Shown piece after piece: positions 16,727-25,060 of a DNA stretch of 45,537 nucleotides. Every line of letters begins with the position of its first letter. The stretch's first letter is position 1. The stretch lies in the NCBI GenBank assembly GCA_023391185.1, contig JAEWBI010000023.1:1-45537 (forward strand), in the 5' to 3' direction. This DNA is from Bacillota bacterium. GTDB taxonomy: Bacteria > Bacillota_I > Bacilli_A > RF39 > UBA660. The notes under the pieces were generated by a model. That model was not told the DNA's origin, ran no database searches, and worked only from the letters and a program-made list of their open reading frames with translations. A program made the translations under genes and the position numbers.

Positions 16727-17647
16727 ATGAAATATAGTGATGCCCAAATGAATATTATATTTGAAAAATATATAAATTTTGTAGATGAACTTGCATATAG
16801 ATACACAGATAATATAACAAACCTTTTATATATCATAGTGCCTGCTTTTATACTAAAATATGGGCTTGAAAATGAGAAAACCATATTAAATACATTTAAA
16901 AACGTAAGAATAGTTATTAAAGAGGGTACCAATAAAAAAGTACAAGCCTTCTATAAAAGTATTCCAATTAAAGAAGAAAATAATATAATATTACATAAAT
17001 TTATTGTCCTTCAAAATTATCACAGTAACAGTTTAGTAGAACTATTAGATAATCTAGTTCACGAATATAATCACGCATTAAATTCGGAAAATAATAGTAT
17101 AACATTTGAAGGTAATGAAATACTTATACGAACTGGTTTAAGTCATATTAGATATGATAAAAACACTTTAGATTTTACTTCAAAAGATAATAATTATATA
17201 TTAGAAGAAATATTGAATACTAAAGAAACTGAAGAAATAATAAATATAATCCATAGTTTTAAAAACTATAAATTTAATAATAAAAAAATTACAACAGCTT
17301 TATATTTTATTGATAATCATATAATAGATAAATATTCATCTGAGTCATATAAACTAGAAACCTTCTTTACAAAAGAATTAACTACTAACAGGACTTTTAT
17401 GACAACTTTATCAAAGTTAAGAGTAAAGGGATTCATTCAAGATATAGATTACTGGTTTGATAATATAACTGGTGATAAGAATAGTTTTAGAAAATTAGTT
17501 AACTTAATTATTGAATTAACTAATATTAAAAATAAGGAACCTAAATGGTTCTTAGGTAAGAGAAAATGGAAAAGACGTATAAATGAGTTATATAAAGATA
17601 CTTTGTATATTATTAATACATTCAATAATAATTGTAATTACAAATAA
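16727..17647 (+). CDS. HExxH-motif putative zinc metallopeptidase-like protein
   Basis: A 306-aa soluble protein with HEYNH at residues 112-116 inside a helix (ELLDNLVHEYNHALNS). EEILNTKETEEI, some 50 residues later, could give the third ligand. There is no signal peptide or membrane helix. The N-terminal third has strand-rich segments and the C-terminus is basic (KWFLGKRKWKRRINE). The family is not recognised. It is the second of four HExxH proteins here; apart from motif and size class they show little sequence similarity by eye. ATGGTGATT provides the ribosome-binding site. It is separated from ApbE by about 35 nt that carry a new promoter. Confidence 0.55.
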   Translation: MKYSDAQMNIIFEKYINFVDELAYRYTDNITNLLYIIVPAFILKYGLENEKTILNTFKNVRIVIKEGTNKKVQAFYKSIPIKEENNIILHKFIVLQNYHSNSLVELLDNLVHEYNHALNSENNSITFEGNEILIRTGLSHIRYDKNTLDFTSKDNNYILEEILNTKETEEIINIIHSFKNYKFNNKKITTALYFIDNHIIDKYSSESYKLETFFTKELTTNRTFMTTLSKLRVKGFIQDIDYWFDNITGDKNSFRKLVNLIIELTNIKNKEPKWFLGKRKWKRRINELYKDTLYIINTFNNNCNYK

Positions 17648-17682
17648 AGTATCTATGATATAATTGTAGCGTGGTGAGTAAT

Positions 17683-18684
17683 ATGAAAAAGTATTTTAAA
17701 TATATATGTGCCGTAATTCTTATAGTTGTTTTTTTAGTATGTATGTACTTATCTTTCGGTAAGAAAAGTAAAGAATATAGTAAAAATTTATTTTATATGG
17801 ATACATATATAAATGTTAAAGTAAATAGTTTTTTAGGTGACACTAAAGTTAATAAAATTTTAGATGGTGTTGATTCTTTATATAATAAATATCAAATGCT
17901 TACTGATACTTATAATCAAGATAGTGATATATATTATATAAATAATAATGACAGTGATGATGAAGAGATTACTATTGATAGTGAATTATATAAAATTATA
18001 GAATTAGGCTTATCTTGGTATGACAAAAGTGATGGTAAGTTTAATATTAATATGGGTAATATAATTGCTGTATGGAAAAAATATCGTGATTTAAAAACTG
18101 GAATACCTACTATGGATGAATTATTAAGTAGTGGTTCTATTGACATTAATAATGTTGAATTACTAGGTAATAACAAAATAAAAAATACTAAACCAAATAT
18201 TGATTTAGGAGCTGTTGCTAAAGGATATGCTACACAGAAAGCTGGAGAATATTTAAAAGAAAAAGGTATTGATAGTTTTATAATTAATGCTGGTGGTAAT
18301 GTTGTTGTTGGAAAAAATAATACAAAAGATAGTTTTAGTATTGGTATAGAAAATCCAGAACATACAAGCGATATATACCAGGTTATAAAAGGAAATGATA
18401 TTGCTGTTGTTACTAGTGGTGGGTATGAAAGATTTTATGAATATAATGGTGTAAGATATCACCATATAATTGATCCAGATACTTTATTCCCGGCTGATAA
18501 TATGCTTAGTGTCACTATAGTAGCAAAAGATTCAGCTTTAGCGGATATTTTATCTACAACTTTATTTTTAATGAAACCAAAAGATGCAATTGATTTAGTT
18601 AATGTTTTAGATGATGTTGAAGCAATTATCTATGTAGACTCTAATACTATCTTAAAAAGTGATGGTTTTAGCAAATATGAATAA
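17683..18684 (+). CDS. apbE: FAD:protein FMN transferase
   Basis: An ApbE-type lipoprotein-like enzyme that transfers FMN from FAD onto Thr/Ser of flavoprotein subunits outside the membrane. The N-terminal membrane segment ICAVILIVVFLVCMYLSF ends near a Cys (C20), so it may be lipidated or simply anchored. Core motifs: FYMDTYINVKV, FNINMGNIIAVWKK, IDLGAVAKGYATQKA, INAGGNVVV, and the metal/flavin region YHHIIDPDTLFPADN and ADILSTTLFLM. Length (333 aa) is normal. ATG 17683 is preferred over GTG 17671, which forms part of the GTGGTGA ribosome-binding site. It overlaps the NusG-II gene. A TATAAT lies at 17659-17664. Confidence 0.92.
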   Translation: MKKYFKYICAVILIVVFLVCMYLSFGKKSKEYSKNLFYMDTYINVKVNSFLGDTKVNKILDGVDSLYNKYQMLTDTYNQDSDIYYINNNDSDDEEITIDSELYKIIELGLSWYDKSDGKFNINMGNIIAVWKKYRDLKTGIPTMDELLSSGSIDINNVELLGNNKIKNTKPNIDLGAVAKGYATQKAGEYLKEKGIDSFIINAGGNVVVGKNNTKDSFSIGIENPEHTSDIYQVIKGNDIAVVTSGGYERFYEYNGVRYHHIIDPDTLFPADNMLSVTIVAKDSALADILSTTLFLMKPKDAIDLVNVLDDVEAIIYVDSNTILKSDGFSKYE

Positions 18685-19039
18685 ACAAGATGCGATTCTT
18701 ATAGCTATTATTCTCACAATAGTAGGGTCTATTGCCTTAGTTTTCAAATTAACAGAAAAAGATAATATGAATAATGCTTTAGTGTATTATGAAGATAAAC
18801 TTGTTCTTACTATTGATTTAACTTTAGAAGAACAAGAATATACAGTAGAAGGATATAATGGTCCTGTTAAAATAACTGCTGGTAATGGTCAAGTAAAAGT
18901 AGAAGATGAAGATAGTCCATTACATTTATGTTCTAAACAAGGATATATAAGTAAATCATATGAGAGTATTGTTTGTCTTCCTAATAAAATAGTAATTAAA
19001 TTAGAAAGTGCTTCTTCATTAGATGCAATAGTAAAGTAG
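18677..19039 (+). CDS. NusG domain II-containing membrane-anchored protein
   Basis: A 120-aa protein with one N-terminal transmembrane helix (AILIAIILTIVGSIALVF) followed by a small beta-barrel of the NusG_II type (LVYYEDKLVLTIDL, GPVKITAGNGQVKVEDEDSP, HLCSKQGYISKSYESIVCLP). Cys residues around the HLCSKQG segment are conserved in this family. Such proteins recur between ApbE and Gx-family transporter genes in Bacillota; the function is unknown but probably tied to extracytoplasmic flavin or electron transfer. ATG 18677 overlaps the apbE stop by 8 nt, and GTG 18659 or ATG 18662 are possible but less likely. Confidence 0.85.
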   Translation: MNKQDAILIAIILTIVGSIALVFKLTEKDNMNNALVYYEDKLVLTIDLTLEEQEYTVEGYNGPVKITAGNGQVKVEDEDSPLHLCSKQGYISKSYESIVCLPNKIVIKLESASSLDAIVK

Positions 19040-19046
19040 GCAGTAT

Positions 19047-19568
19047 ATGGAAACCAAAAAATTTACAAGATTATCACTTTTATTAGCTCTTTCAGTAGTA
19101 CTTAATTTAATTGAGTCAATGCTACCAATTTTTAGTGGTGTTATTCCTGGATTGAAACTAGGTCTAGCTAATATAATAATATTATTTGTTCTTTATAATT
19201 ACTCCTTTAAGGATGCTATGTATTTATCTATTTTGAGGGTATTTTTAGTAGGTATTCTTAGGACTGGATTATTTAGTGTATCGTTCTTTTTCTCCTTAGG
19301 AGGGGCTATTTTAAGCATAATAGCGATGTATTTAATAAAGAAGTTCACCAAGTTATCAATTATTGGTATTAGTATAGTTGGATCATTCTTTCACAGCTTA
19401 GGACAAATATTAGTAGCGTGCTTTATGGTAGAGATGACAAGTATGATATATTATCTACCATTACTTCTATTATTTTCTATTCCAACTGGTATTATAACTG
19501 GTATAATTACCAAGGAATTATTGAAAAATTTTAATGGAATGGAAAAAAATGTCGAAAGTTATCATTAA
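19047..19568 (+). CDS. Gx transporter family protein (Hpre_diP_synt_I family)
   Basis: A 173-aa integral membrane protein with about five helices, containing the family opening TRLSLLLALSVVLNLIES followed by GVIPGLKLGLANIIIL and a SFFHSLGQILVACF helix. The family resembles S components of ECF transporters and was once annotated as heptaprenyl diphosphate synthase component I. It begins 7 nt after the NusG-II gene and completes the ApbE - NusG-II - Gx run, so it may import or export a flavin or quinone-related substrate. No substrate is known. A structured RNA gene follows. Confidence 0.87.
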   Translation: METKKFTRLSLLLALSVVLNLIESMLPIFSGVIPGLKLGLANIIILFVLYNYSFKDAMYLSILRVFLVGILRTGLFSVSFFFSLGGAILSIIAMYLIKKFTKLSIIGISIVGSFFHSLGQILVACFMVEMTSMIYYLPLLLLFSIPTGIITGIITKELLKNFNGMEKNVESYH

Positions 19569-19606
19569 TGTTTGCATTTATTTTGAAAATGTGTTATTAT
19601 GTATAT

Positions 19607-19811
19607 GAACTTGGGTGGCGGTTATTTATAGTATAGCTGTCCGGAACTTAACCTAGGTTCTTTTATTTGGATTTTACTCCGTAATAAGAGTAGTAGAAGT
19701 GTCCTAATATAGATGAGCAGTATTGAACTATAACTCTAAAGCTATATTAGGCGATAAAAGCAGGTATATTGGTAACAATGTATCTAAAAAGAACCATTAA
19801 GGTTCTTTTTT
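19607..19811 (+). ncRNA. Free-standing structured RNA, about 205 nt, class not identified
   Basis: No ORF fits this segment, and it contains five helices in order. P1 GAACTTGGGT (19607-19616) pairs with ACCTAGGTTC (19651-19660). A small hairpin is TACTC/GAGTA (19675-19692). A 10-bp stem CCTAATATAG/CTATATTAGG spans 19703-19751. A 9-bp hairpin GGTATATTG-GTAA-CAATGTATC (19763-19784) is capped by a GNRA-type tetraloop. A perfect 10-bp terminator spans 19786-19811. A possible promoter is TTGCAT (19572-19577), 17 nt, TATTAT (19595-19600), placing the start at about 19607. It is convergent with pyrH and there is no downstream sense gene, so it is unlikely to be a cis riboswitch. It lacks the rod shape of 6S RNA and the SRP RNA tip motif; raiA-type RNA or a new class are possibilities. 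Confidence 0.7.
19786..19811. terminator. Bidirectional terminator between the structured RNA and pyrH
   Basis: Perfect 10-bp stem with ATTAA loop. It has T-runs on both strands, so it can end both the plus-strand RNA and minus-strand pyrH. Confidence 0.9.
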
Positions 19812-19816
19812 GTTTA

Positions 19817-20527
19817 TTATTTTACTATAGTTCCTATTATTTCACCAGTTATAGCTTTAAGTAAATTACCTTTTTTATTAATATCAAATACTAAAATAGG
19901 AATATTATTATCCATACATAAAGAAGTAGCAGTTGAATCCATAACATTTAACTTTTTATTTAAAACATCAATATAAGTTATCTCATCAAATTTAGTTGCA
20001 TCTTTATCTTTTTTAGGATCACTAGAATAAACCCCATCAACATTGGTTGCTTTAAATATAATATCGGCATTTATTTCAGCAGCGCGAAGTGCAGCAGCTG
20101 TATCAGTTGAAAAGAAAGGATTGCCAGTACCACAGCCAAATATAACAATTCTTCCTTTTTCCATATGACGAGTAGCTCTATTTTTGATGTAAAATTCAGC
20201 AATCTGACGCATTTCAATACCAGTTTGAACTCTAGATTCAGCGCCTAATTGTTTAAAAGCATCCTGTAAAGCTAAAGCATTCATTGTAGTCGCAAGCATT
20301 CCAATATGGTCAGCTGTACATCTATCCATATTAGTATTACTTCTTCCTCTCCAGAAATTACCACCACCTACAACAATACTAATTTCACAACCAAGTTCAT
20401 GGCATTCTTTAATTTCCTTGCATATGCTAAGAACAGAACTAAAATCAATACCTTTATTATCTATTCCTGATAGGGTTTCACCACTTAATTTAAGTAGTAT
20501 GCGATTGTACTTTGGCTTATTTTTCAT
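19817..20527 (-). CDS. pyrH: UMP kinase
   Basis: Catalyses ATP-dependent phosphorylation of UMP to UDP in pyrimidine synthesis; bacterial PyrH is a hexameric amino-acid-kinase-fold enzyme. Diagnostic segments: RILLKLSGETLSG (phosphate loop, residues 9-21), VVGGGNFWRGR (about 52-62), DHIGMLATTMNALALQD, GTGNPFFSTDTAAALRAAEI and FKATNVDGVYSSDPKKD. Length (236 aa) is normal. In many Bacillota pyrH lies between tsf and frr; here it stands alone, opposite the structured RNA gene. AAAGGAGATAT precedes the ATG, and an extended -10 (TGTTATAAT on the minus strand, core at 20562-20567) lies upstream. Confidence 0.96.
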   Translation of the reverse strand: MKNKPKYNRILLKLSGETLSGIDNKGIDFSSVLSICKEIKECHELGCEISIVVGGGNFWRGRSNTNMDRCTADHIGMLATTMNALALQDAFKQLGAESRVQTGIEMRQIAEFYIKNRATRHMEKGRIVIFGCGTGNPFFSTDTAAALRAAEINADIIFKATNVDGVYSSDPKKDKDATKFDEITYIDVLNKKLNVMDSTATSLCMDNNIPILVFDINKKGNLLKAITGEIIGTIVK

Positions 20528-20681
20528 TTAAATATCTCCTTTACCATTTTGTATTAATGCTATTATAACACAAAAAATAAGACCAATAGAAAAAATTTTA
20601 TATTTTATAAAGTAGGGTACTTATCCTTTGAAAATAAAGGGTGAGGGGAGAATACACTTCTATAATATGTATACTTTACAC

Positions 20682-20709
20682 TTGACAATTGACACACAAA
20701 TAGTATAAT
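20682..20709 (+). promoter_or_regulatory. Strong sigma-A promoter
   Basis: Perfect TTGACA (20682-20687), 16-nt spacer, perfect TATAAT (20704-20709). A second TTGACA at 20689-20694 is too close to act as -35 but forms a direct repeat that could be part of an operator. It drives the XRE-family gene. Confidence 0.8.
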
Positions 20710-20729
20710 TATTATAGGTGGTGTAAGAG

Positions 20730-21524
20730 ATGAACAAGTTAAATGACATTTTACATGAATTAGGAATTTCCAAAGTTAAATTAGCGAAGTTTTTGGGTGT
20801 ATCAAGACAAATGATATATAATTATCTAGAATTAGACGATTTAAATAAATGGCCTAAAGATAAAAAAGTTTTACTTCTTAATTTATTAGGAATAAAATCA
20901 CCTGAAGAGATAGAAACTATTAAGATTAATACAGATTATATTCTTGATGTTGAAACAAGATTAAATAGTTTAATAGATAATACTTCTGAAAGGAAGGTTA
21001 CTGTAAACGGTGAGAAACAAATCTTTAATGACTTAGGTAAAAAACAAAAAGAATTAATTATTAATATTATCGATTTAATGAAAGAAAGACTTGAAGATCC
21101 TAATGATATGGAAGCTTTCTATACATTTAAATATATGTATAATTTTATGCAGTCAATTGATTCTTCAAAGGAATTAAAATATATTTTAGGTTATGTTGCT
21201 AAAGCAACTGGTTTTGTTAAACCACTTGAATTTGTATTTAATGAAGAAGATCAATTCATTTTTGAAAGTATAATGTATTCTGCAATGGTACTATACAATA
21301 ATGGTGGGGCTTCTAAAGCAAAAATAGCTGAATCACATAAAAGATTTGTAAATCAAATAGAACATAAAATTGAAGATAAAATGAGTAGAACATTAGAACT
21401 TAATACTGTTAAAATACAGGCATTAAGAGAACTTGGTTATACTGCAGTTACTGAGGCTAATGCAGCTGAAGTATTTGAAAAGATAGCTGAAATTCAATCA
21501 AGAAAAATTACAAATATAAGTTAA
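20730..21524 (+). CDS. XRE-like helix-turn-helix protein
   Basis: Residues 1-60 form a Cro/C1-type HTH (LNDILHELGISKVKLAKFLG, VSRQMIYNYLELDD) with an unusual LDDLNKWPKDKK extension before the last helix. The remaining 200 residues are helical and have no domain I recognise; QKELIINIIDLMKERLED and KFVNQIEHKIEDKMSR-like stretches suggest oligomerising helices. It is the sole gene of a unit with a consensus promoter and tandem terminators, which implies high and possibly autoregulated expression. AGGTGGTG precedes the ATG. The regulon is unknown. Confidence 0.7.
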   Translation: MNKLNDILHELGISKVKLAKFLGVSRQMIYNYLELDDLNKWPKDKKVLLLNLLGIKSPEEIETIKINTDYILDVETRLNSLIDNTSERKVTVNGEKQIFNDLGKKQKELIINIIDLMKERLEDPNDMEAFYTFKYMYNFMQSIDSSKELKYILGYVAKATGFVKPLEFVFNEEDQFIFESIMYSAMVLYNNGGASKAKIAESHKRFVNQIEHKIEDKMSRTLELNTVKIQALRELGYTAVTEANAAEVFEKIAEIQSRKITNIS

Positions 21525-21525
21525 G

Positions 21526-21590
21526 AAAGAGAGATAAATCTCTTTTTTTTTATATATAAGTTCTTTAAGAACTAAAAGGTTCTTTTTTTT
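21526..21590 (+). terminator. Tandem rho-independent terminators
   Basis: First hairpin AAGAGAGA/TCTCTT with a T8 tail (21526-21550). Second hairpin AAGAACT/GGTTCTT with a T8 tail (21567-21590). Tandem terminators fit the strong promoter of the preceding gene. Confidence 0.8.
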
Positions 21591-21689
21591 ATAAATAAAT
21601 TAAATATTTATATATTTTTCCAATAAAATGTACTGTTAAATGCATCCAAATAATGTAGGTAACTATTAGAATGTAGGAGGAATGAAAAT

Positions 21690-23144
21690 ATGAATTTTTT
21701 CAAAAGAAGTTTAGTTAGTATTACAAGGAGAAAGAGTAAGTCTATTATATTATTTGTAGCAATATTACTTGTTTGTAATGTAATAGCGGGAGCTATTTCA
21801 GTTAAGAAGGCACTTATTAAGACTGAGGATAATATCAAGAGGAGTATTCCAATTGAGTTAAAGCCAGAAATTGATTATGAAAATATTGGAGTTAATGCCT
21901 CAGATAGTATTAGTGAAGACACTATTATTAGAATAAGCAAGTCCAGCTATTTAAAGGATTTTTATTATTCTTTTAAATACAGTTTAACTAGCGATAGTTT
22001 AAAATCTGTTGAAAGTGGAATGGTGATATATAGAACTTTAGAAGCTGATGTATCTGCTAGTGTGTCTAGTGATTCTAAGCTAGCTGGCGATAATTACGAT
22101 AGTTATTTTTCTATAATTGGAACTAATACCAGCAATATAAAAGAAGTAAATAATGGCACTTTTAGTATTATAGATGGTAATTTATATACAGATGAAAATG
22201 TCAAAAATGGTAACAATGTCATTTTAATATCTAAGGAACTTGCCAAAGAAAATAATTTAAAAGTAGGGGATAGTATCACTTTGCGAAGGAAAGTTGAAAC
22301 ATATACTGAAACTGAAACAAAAACTTTAGGAATAATTACAAAGGAATATAATATTGTTGGAATTTTTGAAGCAAAATTAAATAAAATTACAGATAATGAT
22401 GGCAAAGTTATTGATGAGTCTAATCCACTAGCTAACAGTATTTATATGCCTAATAATACAGTTAAAACTGTTCATGACGAAGTGATTAGTATGTTAGATA
22501 AATATAATGCTAGTGAGTATGATGAGTTTAATATAAGTGCTTCATTTTATTTAAATAGTATTGATGATATAGAGAACTTTAACAATGATAATTTAAAGTT
22601 ATTACCAAATGGGTATAAATTTACAGACAACAGTAATCTTTATACTAGTACTCTAGCACCTATTTCAAGTATGGAAGATATATCAAATTTTATTATGTAT
22701 GCTGCGTTGATAGCGTCAATTATAATAATAGGTCTAATCTCATTACTATTTTTTAGAGAAAGAAGACATGAGATGGGTATTTATTTAGCACTAGGTGAGT
22801 ATAAGATTAATATTGCTATGCAAATATTAATTGAGACTTTAATTGTATCTTTATTAGCAGTATTTATTTCTATATTTACTGGTAATATGGTTGCTAAAAA
22901 TATTTCTAATAATATGTTAGAAGATCAAATAGAAAATAAAATAGATAATGATGAATATTATTATGATGAGTTTGGATATCAGTTAAATTATAGTAAAGAT
23001 GAACTATTAGATAAATATAATGTTCAATTAGATGTTACTACTATTATTTTGATTTTTCTAATTAGTATAGGTAGTATTACTGTTTCTACTTTAATTCCTA
23101 TTTACTATACTTTAAAGATTAATCCTAAGAAAATACTTATGTAA
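21690..23144 (+). CDS. FtsX/MacB-like ABC transporter permease
   Basis: A 484-aa protein with the type VII ABC layout: an N-terminal helix after a basic start (RRKSKSIILFVAILLVCNVIA), a large extracytoplasmic domain (about residues 45-325), then three C-terminal helices (FIMYAALIASIIIIGLISLL, NIAMQILIETLIVSLLAVFI, TTIILIFLISIGSITVSTLI). RERRHEMGIYLALGEYK after the second helix is the usual FtsX-domain coupling segment. Such pairs drive mechanotransmission or peptide export rather than classical import. GGAGG precedes the ATG. The ATPase gene starts 11 nt later. Terminators upstream make this the first gene of a four-gene operon. Confidence 0.9.
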   Translation: MNFFKRSLVSITRRKSKSIILFVAILLVCNVIAGAISVKKALIKTEDNIKRSIPIELKPEIDYENIGVNASDSISEDTIIRISKSSYLKDFYYSFKYSLTSDSLKSVESGMVIYRTLEADVSASVSSDSKLAGDNYDSYFSIIGTNTSNIKEVNNGTFSIIDGNLYTDENVKNGNNVILISKELAKENNLKVGDSITLRRKVETYTETETKTLGIITKEYNIVGIFEAKLNKITDNDGKVIDESNPLANSIYMPNNTVKTVHDEVISMLDKYNASEYDEFNISASFYLNSIDDIENFNNDNLKLLPNGYKFTDNSNLYTSTLAPISSMEDISNFIMYAALIASIIIIGLISLLFFRERRHEMGIYLALGEYKINIAMQILIETLIVSLLAVFISIFTGNMVAKNISNNMLEDQIENKIDNDEYYYDEFGYQLNYSKDELLDKYNVQLDVTTIILIFLISIGSITVSTLIPIYYTLKINPKKILM

Positions 23145-23155
23145 GGAGAATTATT

Positions 23156-23833
23156 ATGGAAAATATATTAAGTGTTAGTAATTTAAGTTACTATTATCAA
23201 GATGGTGATACTATAAGACATATTTTGAAAGATATAAATTTAAATTTTGATAAAGGAAAATTTTATACGATATTAGGTGAAAGTGGAAGTGGTAAAACTA
23301 CATTTCTTTCTCTAATATCTGCACTCGAGGAACAAAAACAAGGTAAAATTAAATATGATGGTACTGATATAAGACAAATTGGCTTAGATAACTTTAGAAG
23401 AAATAAAATTGGTATTATTTTTCAAAGTTATAATTTAATTCCCTATATGACAGCTTTAGAGAACGTTTTAACAGCAATGTATATAACAGACAATAAAATA
23501 CCCGGTAATTACAAAACAGTGGCTCTAAACCTGTTAAAATACGTTGGAATAGATAATACTAAAGCTACAAGAGTAGTAAATAAACTTTCTGGTGGAGAAC
23601 AACAAAGAGTAGCAATAGCAAGATCACTTTCTACTGATGTAGATATTATTTTAGCAGATGAACCAACAGGCAACTTAGATGAACAAATGTCAGATGAAAT
23701 AGTTAAATTATTTTCTTCGTTAGCTCATGATCATAACAAATGTGTTATTATGGTTACTCACTCTAAAGAAATAGCTGAAAAATCAGATATGGTTTTAAGA
23801 CTATATAAAGGCGTATTAAAAGAAAATGAGTAG
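23156..23833 (+). CDS. ABC transporter ATP-binding protein (MacB/LolD type)
   Basis: A 225-aa ATPase with Walker A GESGSGKTT (about residues 42-50), Q-loop in GIIFQSYNLIPYMTALENV, signature LSGGEQQR and Walker B IILADEPTGNLD, ending with the H-loop MVTHSKEIAEKSD. The sequence type is that of LolD/MacB/FtsE partners of FtsX-like permeases, matching the gene upstream. AAGGAG precedes the ATG. Its 3' end overlaps the PASTA gene by 8 nt. Confidence 0.95.
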   Translation: MENILSVSNLSYYYQDGDTIRHILKDINLNFDKGKFYTILGESGSGKTTFLSLISALEEQKQGKIKYDGTDIRQIGLDNFRRNKIGIIFQSYNLIPYMTALENVLTAMYITDNKIPGNYKTVALNLLKYVGIDNTKATRVVNKLSGGEQQRVAIARSLSTDVDIILADEPTGNLDEQMSDEIVKLFSSLAHDHNKCVIMVTHSKEIAEKSDMVLRLYKGVLKENE

Positions 23834-25058
23834 TTTTTTAGATAACTTTACAGAAGAAGAAAAGCAAGATAGTAATGGTATAAAAACTACTGAATATGAA
23901 GTAGATATAGATGATAAGTATAAAAGTAAAAAGACTAAGCGATTGGTTATTGAAATACTAGTTATAGTATTTATTAGTATTTCTATAATACTTACTATAA
24001 TTTATATGTCAAAAGTGGAAGTACCAAACTTTAATAATCAATTAGTGTCCATTGTAGATAAATGGGGTTCTAATAATAAAATTGATATAGTAAAAAACGA
24101 AGAATATAGTGATGATTATTTAGAAGGATATATTATAAGTCAAAGTGTAAAAAAAGGTAAAAAAATATCTAAAAACAGTAATTTAAAAGTAGTAATTAGT
24201 AAAGGACCTAATCCAGATGAAGTTATTAAAGTACCTGACTTTAATACAATGACTGGAGCAGAAATTAAAAACTGGGTTAATGAAAATAAACTAAGTAATA
24301 CTACTATTACAGAAAAAAATTCTACTTTAGTAGATGCTGGTAAAATAATTAGTTATACATTTGAAAGTGTTCTTGTAGATAAAGATAATTTTAAAAGAAG
24401 TGATGGTTTAAACATTGTTATCTCTAAAGGTAATACTATTTATGAAAAAAATATAGAAGTAATAAACTTAGTATCTAAAACAAAAGATGAGGTTAATAAG
24501 TGGTGTACAGATAATAATTTAATATGTAATTATACAGAAGTACTTTCAGATACATATGAAAGTGGTAAAATAGTATCTCAGTCAGTAAAAGCCATGGAAA
24601 CTATTTCAAAAGACCAAATTCTTAGCTTTGAAGTATCTGCAGGAAAGGGTATAATAGTGCCTAATTATTCAAATGTTACTAGTGAAAATGCAAGTAGTAT
24701 AAATACAAAGTTTGATATTAAATTAAAATATGTATATAATATGGTTACTAGTTATGGAAAATTAATATCTCAAAGTGTTAAGCCTGGTATTAAAAAATTA
24801 GAAACAGATAATAAAATAGAATTAGTTTATTCGCTAGGGAAACCATACTTTAGTAATTTAGTAGGAACAAGCGTTAGTGAAGTAGCAAAAATATTTTATG
24901 ACTATAATCAAAAAGGAGTTAACTTTACTTATGAAATAGTTTATGTTAACAGTGATAAAGAAAAAGGAAGTATTATTGAGACTTCTAAATCAAATGAATT
25001 TGTTACAACAAATGAAAATATCATAATTAAGGTTAGTAATGGAGTAGCGGGTGATTAA
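23826..25058 (+). CDS. Membrane-anchored PASTA-repeat protein without kinase domain
   Basis: A 410-aa type II membrane protein: about 35 acidic cytoplasmic residues, one transmembrane helix (LVIEILVIVFISISIILTII), then about five PASTA-like repeats, recognisable by recurring blocks such as GYIISQSVKKGKKISKNSNL-KVVISKGP, GKIVSQSVKAMETI, GKLISQSVKPGIKKL and KGSIIETSKSN...NIIIKVSNG. PASTA domains bind muropeptides or uncrosslinked peptidoglycan and are normally fused to Ser/Thr kinases or PBPs; neither fusion is present. Sitting between an FtsX-type ABC pair and a membrane-anchored sigma factor, it may be the cell-wall sensor of the operon (inference). Confidence 0.85.
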   Translation: MSSFLDNFTEEEKQDSNGIKTTEYEVDIDDKYKSKKTKRLVIEILVIVFISISIILTIIYMSKVEVPNFNNQLVSIVDKWGSNNKIDIVKNEEYSDDYLEGYIISQSVKKGKKISKNSNLKVVISKGPNPDEVIKVPDFNTMTGAEIKNWVNENKLSNTTITEKNSTLVDAGKIISYTFESVLVDKDNFKRSDGLNIVISKGNTIYEKNIEVINLVSKTKDEVNKWCTDNNLICNYTEVLSDTYESGKIVSQSVKAMETISKDQILSFEVSAGKGIIVPNYSNVTSENASSINTKFDIKLKYVYNMVTSYGKLISQSVKPGIKKLETDNKIELVYSLGKPYFSNLVGTSVSEVAKIFYDYNQKGVNFTYEIVYVNSDKEKGSIIETSKSNEFVTTNENIIIKVSNGVAGD

Positions 25059-25060
25059 TA

